This document shows, in pieces, positions 53,865-62,388 of a stretch of 64,000 nt of DNA (position 1 is the stretch's first letter; each line of letters starts with the position of its first letter). Made by a program: the position numbers and the translations under genes. This DNA is from Bradyrhizobium sp. ISRA464 (GTDB taxonomy: Bacteria; Pseudomonadota; Alphaproteobacteria; Rhizobiales; Xanthobacteraceae), in contig NZ_CP094526.1 of NCBI RefSeq assembly GCF_029910095.1, forward strand, positions 4,154,001 to 4,218,000, in the 5' to 3' direction. The notes beneath the pieces were generated by a model. It had not been told where the DNA came from. It worked only from the letters and a program-made list of their open reading frames with translations, and did no database searches.

Positions 53865-55139
53865 GTGCGGTGGTTGAGATCAGTGGTGAGGGCGACGACG
53901 CAAGCGACATTCGGTAACGCCGGCCGTGGCGCTTCATGTGCGACACGATTGGTGACTATCCGCTTCCTGCGCGAGCTGGTCCGAAGCACCCTTTACCGGA
54001 TCGGCGCGTTATCTTTCTATCATTGGCTCCGCAATCGGCGTACCCTGACGGTCGTCACACTCCATCGTGTTCTGCGACGCGGGGATGCACGCTGGGAAAC
54101 AGCACTTTCCCCATGGACTCTCGACGAAGCGACATTCGACCAATGTCTCGCGTTTTTCAAGCGTCACTACGCAATCGTCGGGCTCGACGACATCAAACAG
54201 TCCCTGAAGGGAGAGCGCCCTCTGCCGGTGAGGAGCCTGTTGCTCACATTCGACGATGGGTTTGCCGATAATTTCGATTACGCGCTCCCGCTGCTGCAGA
54301 AGCACCGCGCGCCGGCGACCATGTTCGTAACCTCGGACCGGATTGGAAGCGAGGAGCGGCTCTGGACCGAGGATTTGCTGTCGGCTGCTATGCGTGGACG
54401 GGTCAGCCGGCGGCAACTTGCCTGTCTGCATACACTCCTGATCGGCGAAGCCAGCGATCCGGACGACGACAATCTCGTTTGGGACATCGTGCGTCGCGCC
54501 CCCCAGTTCGGGGTGGAGCTGGTCGAGGCCGCGCTCTCCGCGCTAGAGATCGATTTGCAACGGGTCAGGCGTCCCCGCCAAATGCTGGCTCCCGAAGAAT
54601 TTGCAATTTTGATTCTGAACGGAATTTCTATCGGTGCCCACGGAAAGACCCATACAGCGTTCCCTTTCTCTTCAGATATTTCAGCCGAGCTCTGTGAACC
54701 TCGCGCTGTACTGAATGAGATCGCCGCGCCTCACGGCCAGTGCTCGATTGACGCACTCTCCTTTCCACACGGAGCGTACACGCTGGAGATTGCTGATCAG
54801 GCACTTGCTGCGGGCTACGTGCTTCTGTTTACCGGCGAGCCGGAGCTTTGCAGCCTCGATCATGGCTTTCTGGCGAGTTCGCGGGTCGGGCGGCTTGATG
54901 TCGACGCAAGGCGGATCGCTCCCAATGGTCGGTTCCGACCGGAGGCCCTCGCAACCTCCCTGTTTACCGCGCGGAGGCGACGGGCAGCTCGCACTATCTT
55001 CCCAAGGGGCCAAAGACGCCCCGCCACTCCGCACACCACAGCGACAGCATCGTGCAGCGCCTTGTTGGCGGGCCTGTGGCGCAGGCTAAGAGAGCCGATG
55101 AAGATTTTTATCTCCAGTGCAAAGCGGGAGACCGGGTGA
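53865..55139 (+). CDS. Polysaccharide deacetylase family protein (NodB-type)
   Basis: About 424 residues; start uncertain (GTG 53865, or GTG 53952 with MTIRFLREL-like beginning). NodB domain: first motif LLLTFDDGFADNFDYALPLL, zinc ligands in SIGAHGKTHTAFPF (HxxxH), further motifs SFPHGAY. It removes N- or O-acetyl groups from a sugar during polysaccharide synthesis. A basic, hydrophobic N-terminus may anchor it to the membrane; no cleavable signal. Stop overlaps the flippase start (TGATG). Confidence 0.85.
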   Translation: MRWLRSVVRATTQATFGNAGRGASCATRLVTIRFLRELVRSTLYRIGALSFYHWLRNRRTLTVVTLHRVLRRGDARWETALSPWTLDEATFDQCLAFFKRHYAIVGLDDIKQSLKGERPLPVRSLLLTFDDGFADNFDYALPLLQKHRAPATMFVTSDRIGSEERLWTEDLLSAAMRGRVSRRQLACLHTLLIGEASDPDDDNLVWDIVRRAPQFGVELVEAALSALEIDLQRVRRPRQMLAPEEFAILILNGISIGAHGKTHTAFPFSSDISAELCEPRAVLNEIAAPHGQCSIDALSFPHGAYTLEIADQALAAGYVLLFTGEPELCSLDHGFLASSRVGRLDVDARRIAPNGRFRPEALATSLFTARRRRAARTIFPRGQRRPATPHTTATASCSALLAGLWRRLREPMKIFISSAKRETG

Positions 55140-56632
55140 TGCGCCTGCGGCAGGCAATTCTAAGTTCCGCCGTGCAGCAGAACGCGACGCTTCTGTTGTT
55201 CTTCGCAACTGGCGTTGTGATCGCCCACCTGCTTACGCCGCGACAGGCTGGGTCCTACTCCATTGCGATAGCTGCCGCCGGTACGGTCGCGGATTTGAAG
55301 GACACGGCACTTGGATCATATGTGGTCAGCTCCCCGAAGCTCGATAATTCGCTCCTGAGTGCTGCCTTTGGCTTAAGCCTGACGATAGCTGTTTGTCTCA
55401 CCGTTGGGCTGTTCGGCTTGAGCTTTGTGCTTACCGCCTTCTACGGCGACGCGGCTCTCGGCCACTCTTTGCGGATTTTGGCCTTTGCGCAGCTCTGTCC
55501 TGCGGTCGCCTTTCCAGCGACAATGCGGCTGATGCGCGCAATGCGCTTCGGCGCCCTGCTCGCCATCGGCCTAGTTGCGGCAAGCTGCCAAAGTGCAGTC
55601 TCAATTACGCTTGCGGCACTGGGATACGGAGCCGACGCGCTGGCGTGGGGGTATTTCGCCTCGGCCGTGATCACGGCCGCGATGACCATTGCCTGCAAGC
55701 CCGACGCCTTGCGCCTTCCGCCGACACTTGCAGGCTCGCGGCGTCTGCTTGCTTTTGGAGGCTGGACTTCGGCGACACTCTTGGTCGGCAGCGCAGCGTT
55801 GTCTGGCCCCGAACTGATGATCGGCCGAGCCGTCGGGCTTGCCAACGCGGCTTTGTTTTCACGCGCTCAAAACCTGGTCTCTTTCGTTAGAAACGGCCTT
55901 GTGCTCGGTATGACGAGACCCCTGCTGCCAAACCTTGGCGAACGGGAAAGCCGCGGCGTCGACCTGGCGCCGATCTACGGATCGTTCGTTGAAACGATGA
56001 CAGGGCTGGCTTGGCCGGTCTACGCCCTGCTGGCAATTTGGGCCGAACCGATCGTGAGGACAATCTACGGAGAGGCGTGGCGCGCCACTGGCGTGATGAT
56101 GATACCGATCGCAATTGCCCACGCTGTGACGCTTACGGCTGGTCCATACTACGATATCTTGATCGTCAAGCGACGTCAGCGGCTACTCTTTGCCTGCGAA
56201 GCCGCAGTTTGTGTTTTCACGATCGTGATGCTTGGGGCTGGCCTAAAACTCGGGATTGAGGCTGCAATCTGGACCCTGCCTGTGAGCGGCATCTTCTTTG
56301 CAGCTTGCTACTTGGCGGTGCTTAGATCTGTCATTGGGTATGATCCTGGAAGGCTGTTCACGGCTTGGGCAAGAAGCCTGGCTGCCACACTGGTGGTGCT
56401 TCCCGTCCCACTCGCCTTTCGACATGTTTTGACCCAGGGACCCACTGAAATTCTGTTCGGGTTTGTAGCGTCAAGCGCAATCTCGGTGGCGATCTGGGTT
56501 GTGGCCCTCACATTCATTCGACACGAGCTCTCCGTTCACGTTCGCGGTTTGATCGAGGATCTCTCACGGTCAATAGGTGTCTCCGCATATCCACGATTCC
56601 TGCCCCAACCAACCGAAACGGATCGAGGGTGA
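55139..56632 (+). CDS. Lipopolysaccharide/exopolysaccharide flippase (Wzx-like)
   Basis: An inner-membrane protein of 497 residues with about twelve to fourteen helices, of the MATE-like polysaccharide transporter (Wzx) family (LFFATGVVIAHLLTPRQAGS, SVRLA-like loops, ALFSRAQNLVSFVRNGLVLG). It moves lipid-linked repeat units to the periplasmic side. ATG 55139 with GGGAG eight bases upstream; start overlaps the deacetylase stop, and the acyltransferase gene follows by three bases. So at least three genes form one unit. Confidence 0.9.
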   Translation: MRLRQAILSSAVQQNATLLLFFATGVVIAHLLTPRQAGSYSIAIAAAGTVADLKDTALGSYVVSSPKLDNSLLSAAFGLSLTIAVCLTVGLFGLSFVLTAFYGDAALGHSLRILAFAQLCPAVAFPATMRLMRAMRFGALLAIGLVAASCQSAVSITLAALGYGADALAWGYFASAVITAAMTIACKPDALRLPPTLAGSRRLLAFGGWTSATLLVGSAALSGPELMIGRAVGLANAALFSRAQNLVSFVRNGLVLGMTRPLLPNLGERESRGVDLAPIYGSFVETMTGLAWPVYALLAIWAEPIVRTIYGEAWRATGVMMIPIAIAHAVTLTAGPYYDILIVKRRQRLLFACEAAVCVFTIVMLGAGLKLGIEAAIWTLPVSGIFFAACYLAVLRSVIGYDPGRLFTAWARSLAATLVVLPVPLAFRHVLTQGPTEILFGFVASSAISVAIWVVALTFIRHELSVHVRGLIEDLSRSIGVSAYPRFLPQPTETDRG

Positions 56633-56635
56633 CTC

Positions 56636-57802
56636 TTGCAAGACAGTTCGGAACGCCAGGGGCCAGTGACGATAGACCGTGTGGGCAGCGATCCTGGTCG
56701 TGATCGCAAAGTTCGGCTGCGGCTTGAACACTGCCTTGCACATCCGACAGCCGACTTGCGCACCGGCTCGACAACTCGAGTTGGCCGCAGCGCAACGCAC
56801 AACAGCCCAGCTCTCGACGGGCTTCGAGCGATCAGCATCGTCCTTGTCCTGGCGGCCCACCTGCTTCCGCTCGGGCCCAAATATCTGCAGTTGAATTCCA
56901 CCGCCGGGCCCATGGGCATGAGCCTGTTCTTTGCCCTCTCAGGATACCTGATCATTCGCAGCCTGCGTTCTGCGACCATTTTCGAGTTCGTCGTCAGGCG
57001 AATTGTCCGAATCCTGCCGCTTGCATACCTCTACATCGCGCTCGTTTTCATCGTCTTCGGCCTGAGCGGGCCGGCACTGCTTTACCATCTTGGCTTCATC
57101 ATAAACTACCGGCTCGATCAAATGATTCCGGTGACCGAGCACCTTTGGTCCCTGTGCGTGGAAGTTCACTTCTACGTCTTTGTGATGGCGCTGGCCGCGC
57201 TGGCCGGACGCAAGGGCCTGATCGCCGTGTGGCCCTGCTGCGCAGCAATCACCGCTCTTCGTATCCTGGCAAGTACGCCGATCGAGGTGACCACTCATCT
57301 GCGTATCGACGAAATCCTCGTCGGGGCCTGCGTTGCCACCCTGCCGGCGCGCCAACTCCGCGCCTCAACCTCCCCGCTCGTTTGGGCGCTCGCGGCAGGC
57401 GCGTGGGCAGCAAGCTCGCATCCCGATACCGGCTGGCTGCAATATCTGCGGCCTTACGCGACAGGCCTCTTGCTGTGGGCGACGCTTTCGCAGCCGCCGA
57501 ACACGCTGCTCGACGTGCTCGGCAGCAAAAGCCTATCGTACATTGCTGCAACCTCCTACGCGCTCTATATCTTTCATCCACTCACGGCGCACGGATGGTG
57601 GAACGATGGCAGCGTTTACCAGCGCTATCTGCTCAAGCGACCCATTGGTCTGGTTCTCACGCTGCTCGCAGCCCACCTCTCGACGTTTTATTGGGAGCGC
57701 ATGTGGATACAAGCGGCACGGCGCTGGTTGAGTGCAAGGCGCGCCTTGAAGCCGGCCATCGCAGCGGATCACATCTGGAGCGACGTGAGTTCGCGACCAT
57801 GA
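56636..57802 (+). CDS. Membrane acyltransferase family 3 (OafA/YrhL-type)
   Basis: Integral membrane O-acyltransferase of 388 residues with about ten helices. The key motif LDGLRAISIVLVLAAHLLP carries the catalytic His; MGMSLFFALSGYLIIRSL follows. It would add acetyl or succinyl groups to the polysaccharide. The start is TTG 56636, supported by GAGGG six bases upstream; later GTG codons are possible (VTIDRV, 56666) and the first 55 residues are poorly conserved. Last gene of the flippase unit; converges with the OPX gene. Confidence 0.88.
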   Translation: MQDSSERQGPVTIDRVGSDPGRDRKVRLRLEHCLAHPTADLRTGSTTRVGRSATHNSPALDGLRAISIVLVLAAHLLPLGPKYLQLNSTAGPMGMSLFFALSGYLIIRSLRSATIFEFVVRRIVRILPLAYLYIALVFIVFGLSGPALLYHLGFIINYRLDQMIPVTEHLWSLCVEVHFYVFVMALAALAGRKGLIAVWPCCAAITALRILASTPIEVTTHLRIDEILVGACVATLPARQLRASTSPLVWALAAGAWAASSHPDTGWLQYLRPYATGLLLWATLSQPPNTLLDVLGSKSLSYIAATSYALYIFHPLTAHGWWNDGSVYQRYLLKRPIGLVLTLLAAHLSTFYWERMWIQAARRWLSARRALKPAIAADHIWSDVSSRP

Positions 57803-57867
57803 TCATGAACGGGGCGGCCGTCCGTTTCGGTTCAAAAATACAGCAGCCGATCCAACACGCTGTTGAT

Positions 57868-59139
57868 TTACCGATCCGCCTTCTCGGCTTTGGCTTGAGA
57901 CAGGCTAAGCATACCGCTCGCCTCGTATGGTTCGGAACGGATCACCGGAACCTTAATAATATCATCAGGCTGTACAAGAGCCATCTCGTCCGCCGCAATT
58001 TCCTGCGTCGTCTCGCCATTTTTTCTGACTAGCGTGAATCCAGATCGTCGATCCTTCTCCGCCAAGCGCTCCCTCGCCTCGGCCGGCGCACTGATCTGCG
58101 CCTCCATAAGCAAATCGCCCTGCGTCTTGATCCGCGCCCGCACTTCCGCGATGTCATCCCTCGTCTGTTGCAGATCTCTCTCGTCCGCTTTCCTTCTCTC
58201 CTGAGCGCGTTCGTGAAGCCGATGCTCGGCCAGGGCAATACTCTCTTGCGCCTTTACGATCGCCGTTTCGATGTTCAATTGCTCGTTCACGATTTGCGCG
58301 AGGGATCGCTCCATCGAGAAGACCGTCGGTGCGAGCGCAAGCCCCTTCGCGGAAAGGGCGCGAAATTGCTTCAGCTGCTCCTGAGTGCTATCCCTCTCCT
58401 GCGCCAGTGCGCCGACCTGACCACGAAGCGATCCAGTCTCGCTGTTATAGAGCGCCTTGATCTTTTCGAACTCCGCCTGCTCTGAACGAATTGTGTTGTT
58501 TTCCACGTCAAGGACGGAGCGCTCGCCTTCGACGATCGCGACGATGTCCGGGTCGTCCTTGCGATCAGCAAGCTCCGGTGGGAACGGAAGATCGGCGCGA
58601 CCGGCGAGCGCCGCAGTCAGCCGGGCCTCGCGCGCCAGCAGGCGGCACCGCTTCAGCGACAGGGCGCGCATTTCTCCCTTGGCCAGCGCCATGTCGCGGT
58701 CCAGGCGCAGCAAGCCGAACTCAGGACGATAGTATCCGCCCGCGATGCTGATCGCCCCAAGGACCGTAAGACCCGGCCGATATGGATACTGGCCCGGGTG
58801 CTGGACGTCTCCCACGATGGAAAACGGTCGATACTGAAGGATTTCCACCGCCGCAACCGGCCGTTCCGCTCCGTCCGAGCGCCGTTGCAGACGATCAGAT
58901 ATCTCTCCCGCCAGATCGTTCACACGGAGACCTCTGGCATCAATATTTCCGATCAGAGGCAGGGAAATCGCGCCGTCCGCCGCGACCGTATATTCGCCGG
59001 TCAGATCCGGCCATTCCTGCACCTTGACCTTTAATCGATCAGACACGCCGAGCTTGTAATCTTCCGCGATGGCCGATGGGACAACAAGAGCCATGGCGAT
59101 GTTGACGGCGATCGCGATCTTGAGAGCTGTTCGCTTCAT
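57868..59139 (-). CDS. Polysaccharide export outer-membrane protein (OPX, ExoF-like)
   Basis: Exported protein of 423 residues. A signal peptide covers residues 1-25 (ALKIAIAVNIAMALVVPSAI). The poly-export domain is at 26-95 (YKLGVSDRLKVKVQEWPDLT; GEYTVAADGAISLPLIGNID), a SLBB-type domain at about 105-150 (SIVGDVQHPGQYPYRPGLTV), and a long coiled coil at about 165-370. This ExoF pattern lacks the C-terminal amphipathic barrel helix of Wza, so it may not form the outer-membrane channel by itself. Separated by one base from the Wzc-like gene upstream. Confidence 0.87.
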   Translation of the reverse strand: MKRTALKIAIAVNIAMALVVPSAIAEDYKLGVSDRLKVKVQEWPDLTGEYTVAADGAISLPLIGNIDARGLRVNDLAGEISDRLQRRSDGAERPVAAVEILQYRPFSIVGDVQHPGQYPYRPGLTVLGAISIAGGYYRPEFGLLRLDRDMALAKGEMRALSLKRCRLLAREARLTAALAGRADLPFPPELADRKDDPDIVAIVEGERSVLDVENNTIRSEQAEFEKIKALYNSETGSLRGQVGALAQERDSTQEQLKQFRALSAKGLALAPTVFSMERSLAQIVNEQLNIETAIVKAQESIALAEHRLHERAQERRKADERDLQQTRDDIAEVRARIKTQGDLLMEAQISAPAEARERLAEKDRRSGFTLVRKNGETTQEIAADEMALVQPDDIIKVPVIRSEPYEASGMLSLSQAKAEKADR

Positions 59140-59140
59140 C

Positions 59141-60778
59141 CTACAAATCCCCTGGCTCTGTCAGATCTAGAGATTGGGGCCTCCCGGAGCGCCTTTGCGT
59201 TCGGACCAAAGTCTCGGACCGCAGCACACTCCGCGGAACCTTGTTGAGAACCGTCCCCAGAATCCTGTCTCGCACGGATCCCAACGAACTTAGCGCCCGG
59301 CCCAACTCGGTCTCCGACGTATGGCCCCACTCCACCACGATCAGCAGGCTATCGATGATTTGACCGGCAGATCGCACGTCGGCCGCAGTCGCAAGTGCAG
59401 GTAGATCCAAGATGACCCATTCGTAAGCGCACTCGCGCCCTGCATTGATCACGTAGGCAAGATTGCCCCAGAGCATATCGAGGTTGCTCAGAACTTCCCC
59501 ACCCGGGAGAAAGTCGAGATTGGGACTAATCTCCGGCTGAATGGCATCACCGGGCGCGACCTCCCCTCGCAGCACCTCGTGCAAACCGGCCACCTGCGGT
59601 GCAACCGGCCTGAGGGCGGGAAGCGTGTCGCTCTGGCCCGCATCGACAAGGAGCACGCGCGAACCCTCGCCGGCGAGGAACCTGGCCCAGCTGCCCGCCA
59701 CGACTGTCTTCCCTTCGCCGGGGCAATAAGAGGTCACTCCAACCACGTGAGGGACCTGGTTCGATGTTTCGAGCACTGCCGACCGCGCGCGCTGCAGGAC
59801 CGATCGCCTCAACGTTGAGGCCAGGCCCAACCGGTTCGCTTGAGGGATCTTCATCCGCGGCAGGGCCCCAAAGCACTCGACTGAAGTCAACGCAACGAGC
59901 TGTTCGGCGCTGCGCAAGCGCCTATCGAACAGCGCGAGCCCGATTCCAATGCCGCACGCCAGCATTCCACCGACCACCGGCGCCAGCAGCATAATGACCG
60001 TCGTTGGGGGCCCATCGCTTGAGGTGGGCGGAACGGCTTCACTAATGATCCGCGCCGTCGGACCAAGCACCTTGATCCGCTCCCGCAGCGAGGCACTCGT
60101 ACTGACCACCGCGCTTGTGTCGTTTTGCTCTTGAACGAATGATGCTGCCAGCTCATTCGTCAGCCTCGCCGCTTCATCGGGGCTGCGCGCGCGTGCTCGG
60201 ACCGAAATGATGAGGCTCGCACCGACGCGACTGACCGCCATGCCAGATCGCATTCGCGCCAGCACTTTCTGCCTTCTTCTTTCGTCCGAGAGCGGCTCTT
60301 CGGAACCAGATATTCGCCTTTGCAAGAGATCGCGGACACGTTGCCACCCGATCCGGCCAATGGCCTGCTCGAGGCTCGATCTTGGCAGGATCTCTTCGGT
60401 CTTTTCCAACCCGATCTTGTCGACCACCCGTTCGAGAACCCTGCTCGATCTGAGCATTTCAATTGCGCTCTGAATCAGCGAATTCTCGACCAGAACCTGA
60501 GTAACGACAGCGTCGGGTCCGGACATTTGCAGCGTCGTATTCGAAATGAGTAGTTCGGAGGTCGCGCTGAACACTGGAACCCTGATCGCGCCATAGACAA
60601 GACCTGCCATCCCTCCAATAGTGACCCCAACGAGCAGCAACCGTAGAAGCGCTGGACGGTGCTGACGAATCTTCGCGAGCGCAATCCTGAAGCCGAGCCC
60701 ATCACGCCAGACTTCCGGAAGGGATCGGTCCTCTGTGCGGTCGACATACACCCGCTTCCTGGCTGACGAGTCGAGCAT
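59141..60778 (-). CDS. Wzc/ExoP-like polysaccharide co-polymerase with degenerate kinase domain
   Basis: An inner-membrane protein of 545 residues that sets chain length. Membrane helices near 45-65 (LLLVGVTIGGMAGLVYGAIR) and about 265-285 flank a periplasmic Wzz-type domain. The C-terminal ATPase-like domain has CPGEGKTVVAGSWARFL (Walker A) and WVILDLPALAT, but the A' motif reads LLVDAGQSD without the usual second Asp, and the tail (TLVRTQRRSGRPQSLDLTEP) has no tyrosine cluster. Autophosphorylation typical of BY-kinases is therefore doubtful. ATG 60778; GGGAG lies upstream. Confidence 0.85.
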   Translation of the reverse strand: MLDSSARKRVYVDRTEDRSLPEVWRDGLGFRIALAKIRQHRPALLRLLLVGVTIGGMAGLVYGAIRVPVFSATSELLISNTTLQMSGPDAVVTQVLVENSLIQSAIEMLRSSRVLERVVDKIGLEKTEEILPRSSLEQAIGRIGWQRVRDLLQRRISGSEEPLSDERRRQKVLARMRSGMAVSRVGASLIISVRARARSPDEAARLTNELAASFVQEQNDTSAVVSTSASLRERIKVLGPTARIISEAVPPTSSDGPPTTVIMLLAPVVGGMLACGIGIGLALFDRRLRSAEQLVALTSVECFGALPRMKIPQANRLGLASTLRRSVLQRARSAVLETSNQVPHVVGVTSYCPGEGKTVVAGSWARFLAGEGSRVLLVDAGQSDTLPALRPVAPQVAGLHEVLRGEVAPGDAIQPEISPNLDFLPGGEVLSNLDMLWGNLAYVINAGRECAYEWVILDLPALATAADVRSAGQIIDSLLIVVEWGHTSETELGRALSSLGSVRDRILGTVLNKVPRSVLRSETLVRTQRRSGRPQSLDLTEPGDL

Positions 60779-60821
60779 CAATGCGTCTCCCGGTTATTGT
60801 GTCCGTCGAAAAAAGTGGGCA

Positions 60822-61946
60822 TCACTGCTGTAGTCTCGACTGGACCGCTTCCAGAAGATGCCAAGGAAAGCCGCGAAGACGGTTGTTGCCATCGGGATAG
60901 CAGGCCGCCTCCGCGTAGCCCTTGGGGCACCGCAAGATGCCGCCAATTCCAAAATACGGGTGACTTGTTCCCTTTGAGAGTGGGTTCTCGGCGTAGAACA
61001 CCACGGCGCCCGCTGTGTCACGCACGATCATCCCGTATAGTTGCACGGCGTGCGCCAACATAGCCGCATAGGGGTCCATATCGATCCTATCGAGATCGAC
61101 ATTGCTAGGAATCCGGAACGTCGCGCCCTCAGGAATCGCCTCGGGATCGTTGTCGTCGCCATCGGTGCGTTGCGCGGGGTAGGCCCACACGGATTGGCGC
61201 GCTTGCGGCAGGGCTATGTGAATTGCGTGATTGATCTCACCTTGGCGCTGCTCCGCAACGGTGATCAGCCCCGCAAGCAGAACAAGGCCAGTCGCCGTCG
61301 CGCCAAATTTGTACCCGTCTTCAGTCGTCGGAAAATACCCTGGACTCGTCGCAAGGTTATCGATCTTGCCACCCCACGAAGCCCGCCATTCGTCTACAGT
61401 GTCGCCCACCGAGTTGATGGTCTTGCGCCCACTCTTTTCCATGCCCCAAAATTCCCAATAGTGCTTCGTCGAGGGCTGATAGACGATGGCCTCCGCGTCA
61501 CTGCCGCTCGAGGGCTGAAACCCGTCAGGCAGCGGAACGCTCTCCCATTGTTGTTGCAGCGGTTCGAATTGCCAGTCCGGGCTCGCCGCTCGCTCCGCCC
61601 GCACACGGACCGTCGGCTGATCACCTGAGACAACGTAAAGGGGCGGCGAATACCGATCGATATTGACCGACGCAATTCCGTAATGAGTTCTGATCTGATT
61701 CTGAAGCGCAGCTACCCATCTGTCGGAATGTGGATCGCGCGGAGTATCCGGTGGCAACTGGGCATGGACGTAGCTTGTCCCGGAAAATTCTCGATCCGCC
61801 GCCATGATCAGCGACGGTCGATCCTTGGCATCGATTGATTGTCGCGACGTACGAGCACTATCCGCTACGGTTCCGACGCAGATCCCGAGACCAAGAAGAA
61901 ACATCGTACCGGCAGTACAGCAAAGGCTCGTGATGGGACCGCGCAT
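60822..61946 (-). CDS. Secreted protein of unknown function in the polysaccharide locus
   Basis: A protein of 374 residues not recognised. A signal or anchor is at about residues 8-28 (LCCTAGTMFLLGLGICVGTV). Distinct blocks: YWEFWGMEKSGRKT, SPGYFPTTEDGYKFGATATG, LVLLAGLITVAEQRQGEINH, VWAYPAQRTDGDDNDPEAIP, and YGMIVRDTAGAVVFYAENPL. The W/G/N-rich blocks and conserved Asp/Glu/His suggest an extracellular carbohydrate-acting enzyme or binding protein, but no family can be named. Followed on the same strand by the Wzc-like and OPX genes with short gaps, so it probably acts on or holds the exported polysaccharide. Confidence 0.8.
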   Translation of the reverse strand: MRGPITSLCCTAGTMFLLGLGICVGTVADSARTSRQSIDAKDRPSLIMAADREFSGTSYVHAQLPPDTPRDPHSDRWVAALQNQIRTHYGIASVNIDRYSPPLYVVSGDQPTVRVRAERAASPDWQFEPLQQQWESVPLPDGFQPSSGSDAEAIVYQPSTKHYWEFWGMEKSGRKTINSVGDTVDEWRASWGGKIDNLATSPGYFPTTEDGYKFGATATGLVLLAGLITVAEQRQGEINHAIHIALPQARQSVWAYPAQRTDGDDNDPEAIPEGATFRIPSNVDLDRIDMDPYAAMLAHAVQLYGMIVRDTAGAVVFYAENPLSKGTSHPYFGIGGILRCPKGYAEAACYPDGNNRLRGFPWHLLEAVQSRLQQ

Positions 61947-62388
61947 TCTGAGCTTTCCCGCTCAATTCAGTGGAACCTCTCCGTGCATCCACAGTCGAGA
62001 TAACGCCTCCCGTTCGGCTCCACGTCTATCGCCCATCCAGAAACATGACGGCATCTGCAGCGGGGCCGCAACGCCTTCAAAGTAACTAGTCCTGTCGGGT
62101 GCCAACAAACGGTCCACTGCAAAGCTCAGAGCCGCCCTTTGGGGCGCTCCGTACCGATACCTCGCTGCAGCAGTAGTTCGATCGGCTGCTGGCTACACGC
62201 CGACTCGGACTAGTCGGCATGACTCACCATCTCATTCGTGAGAGCAACCTTGCTGTGCAGGCCCATGGCTACACTCCGTTTCGCCTTCTCCGCGAAAGCG
62301 AGGGGGCGCTGCGCGCACGATTGGCGATCCATTCAAGCCTACGGACGCGCCGCTTTTCAGTTTGCGTGCAGTCAGTGGACTTGGCTCA
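61947..62388. other. Divergent intergenic region
   Basis: 442 bases between the leftward secreted-protein gene and the rightward WecB-STAS gene. Promoters for both are expected here. No plausible short gene, repeat or operator was found. Confidence 0.35.
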
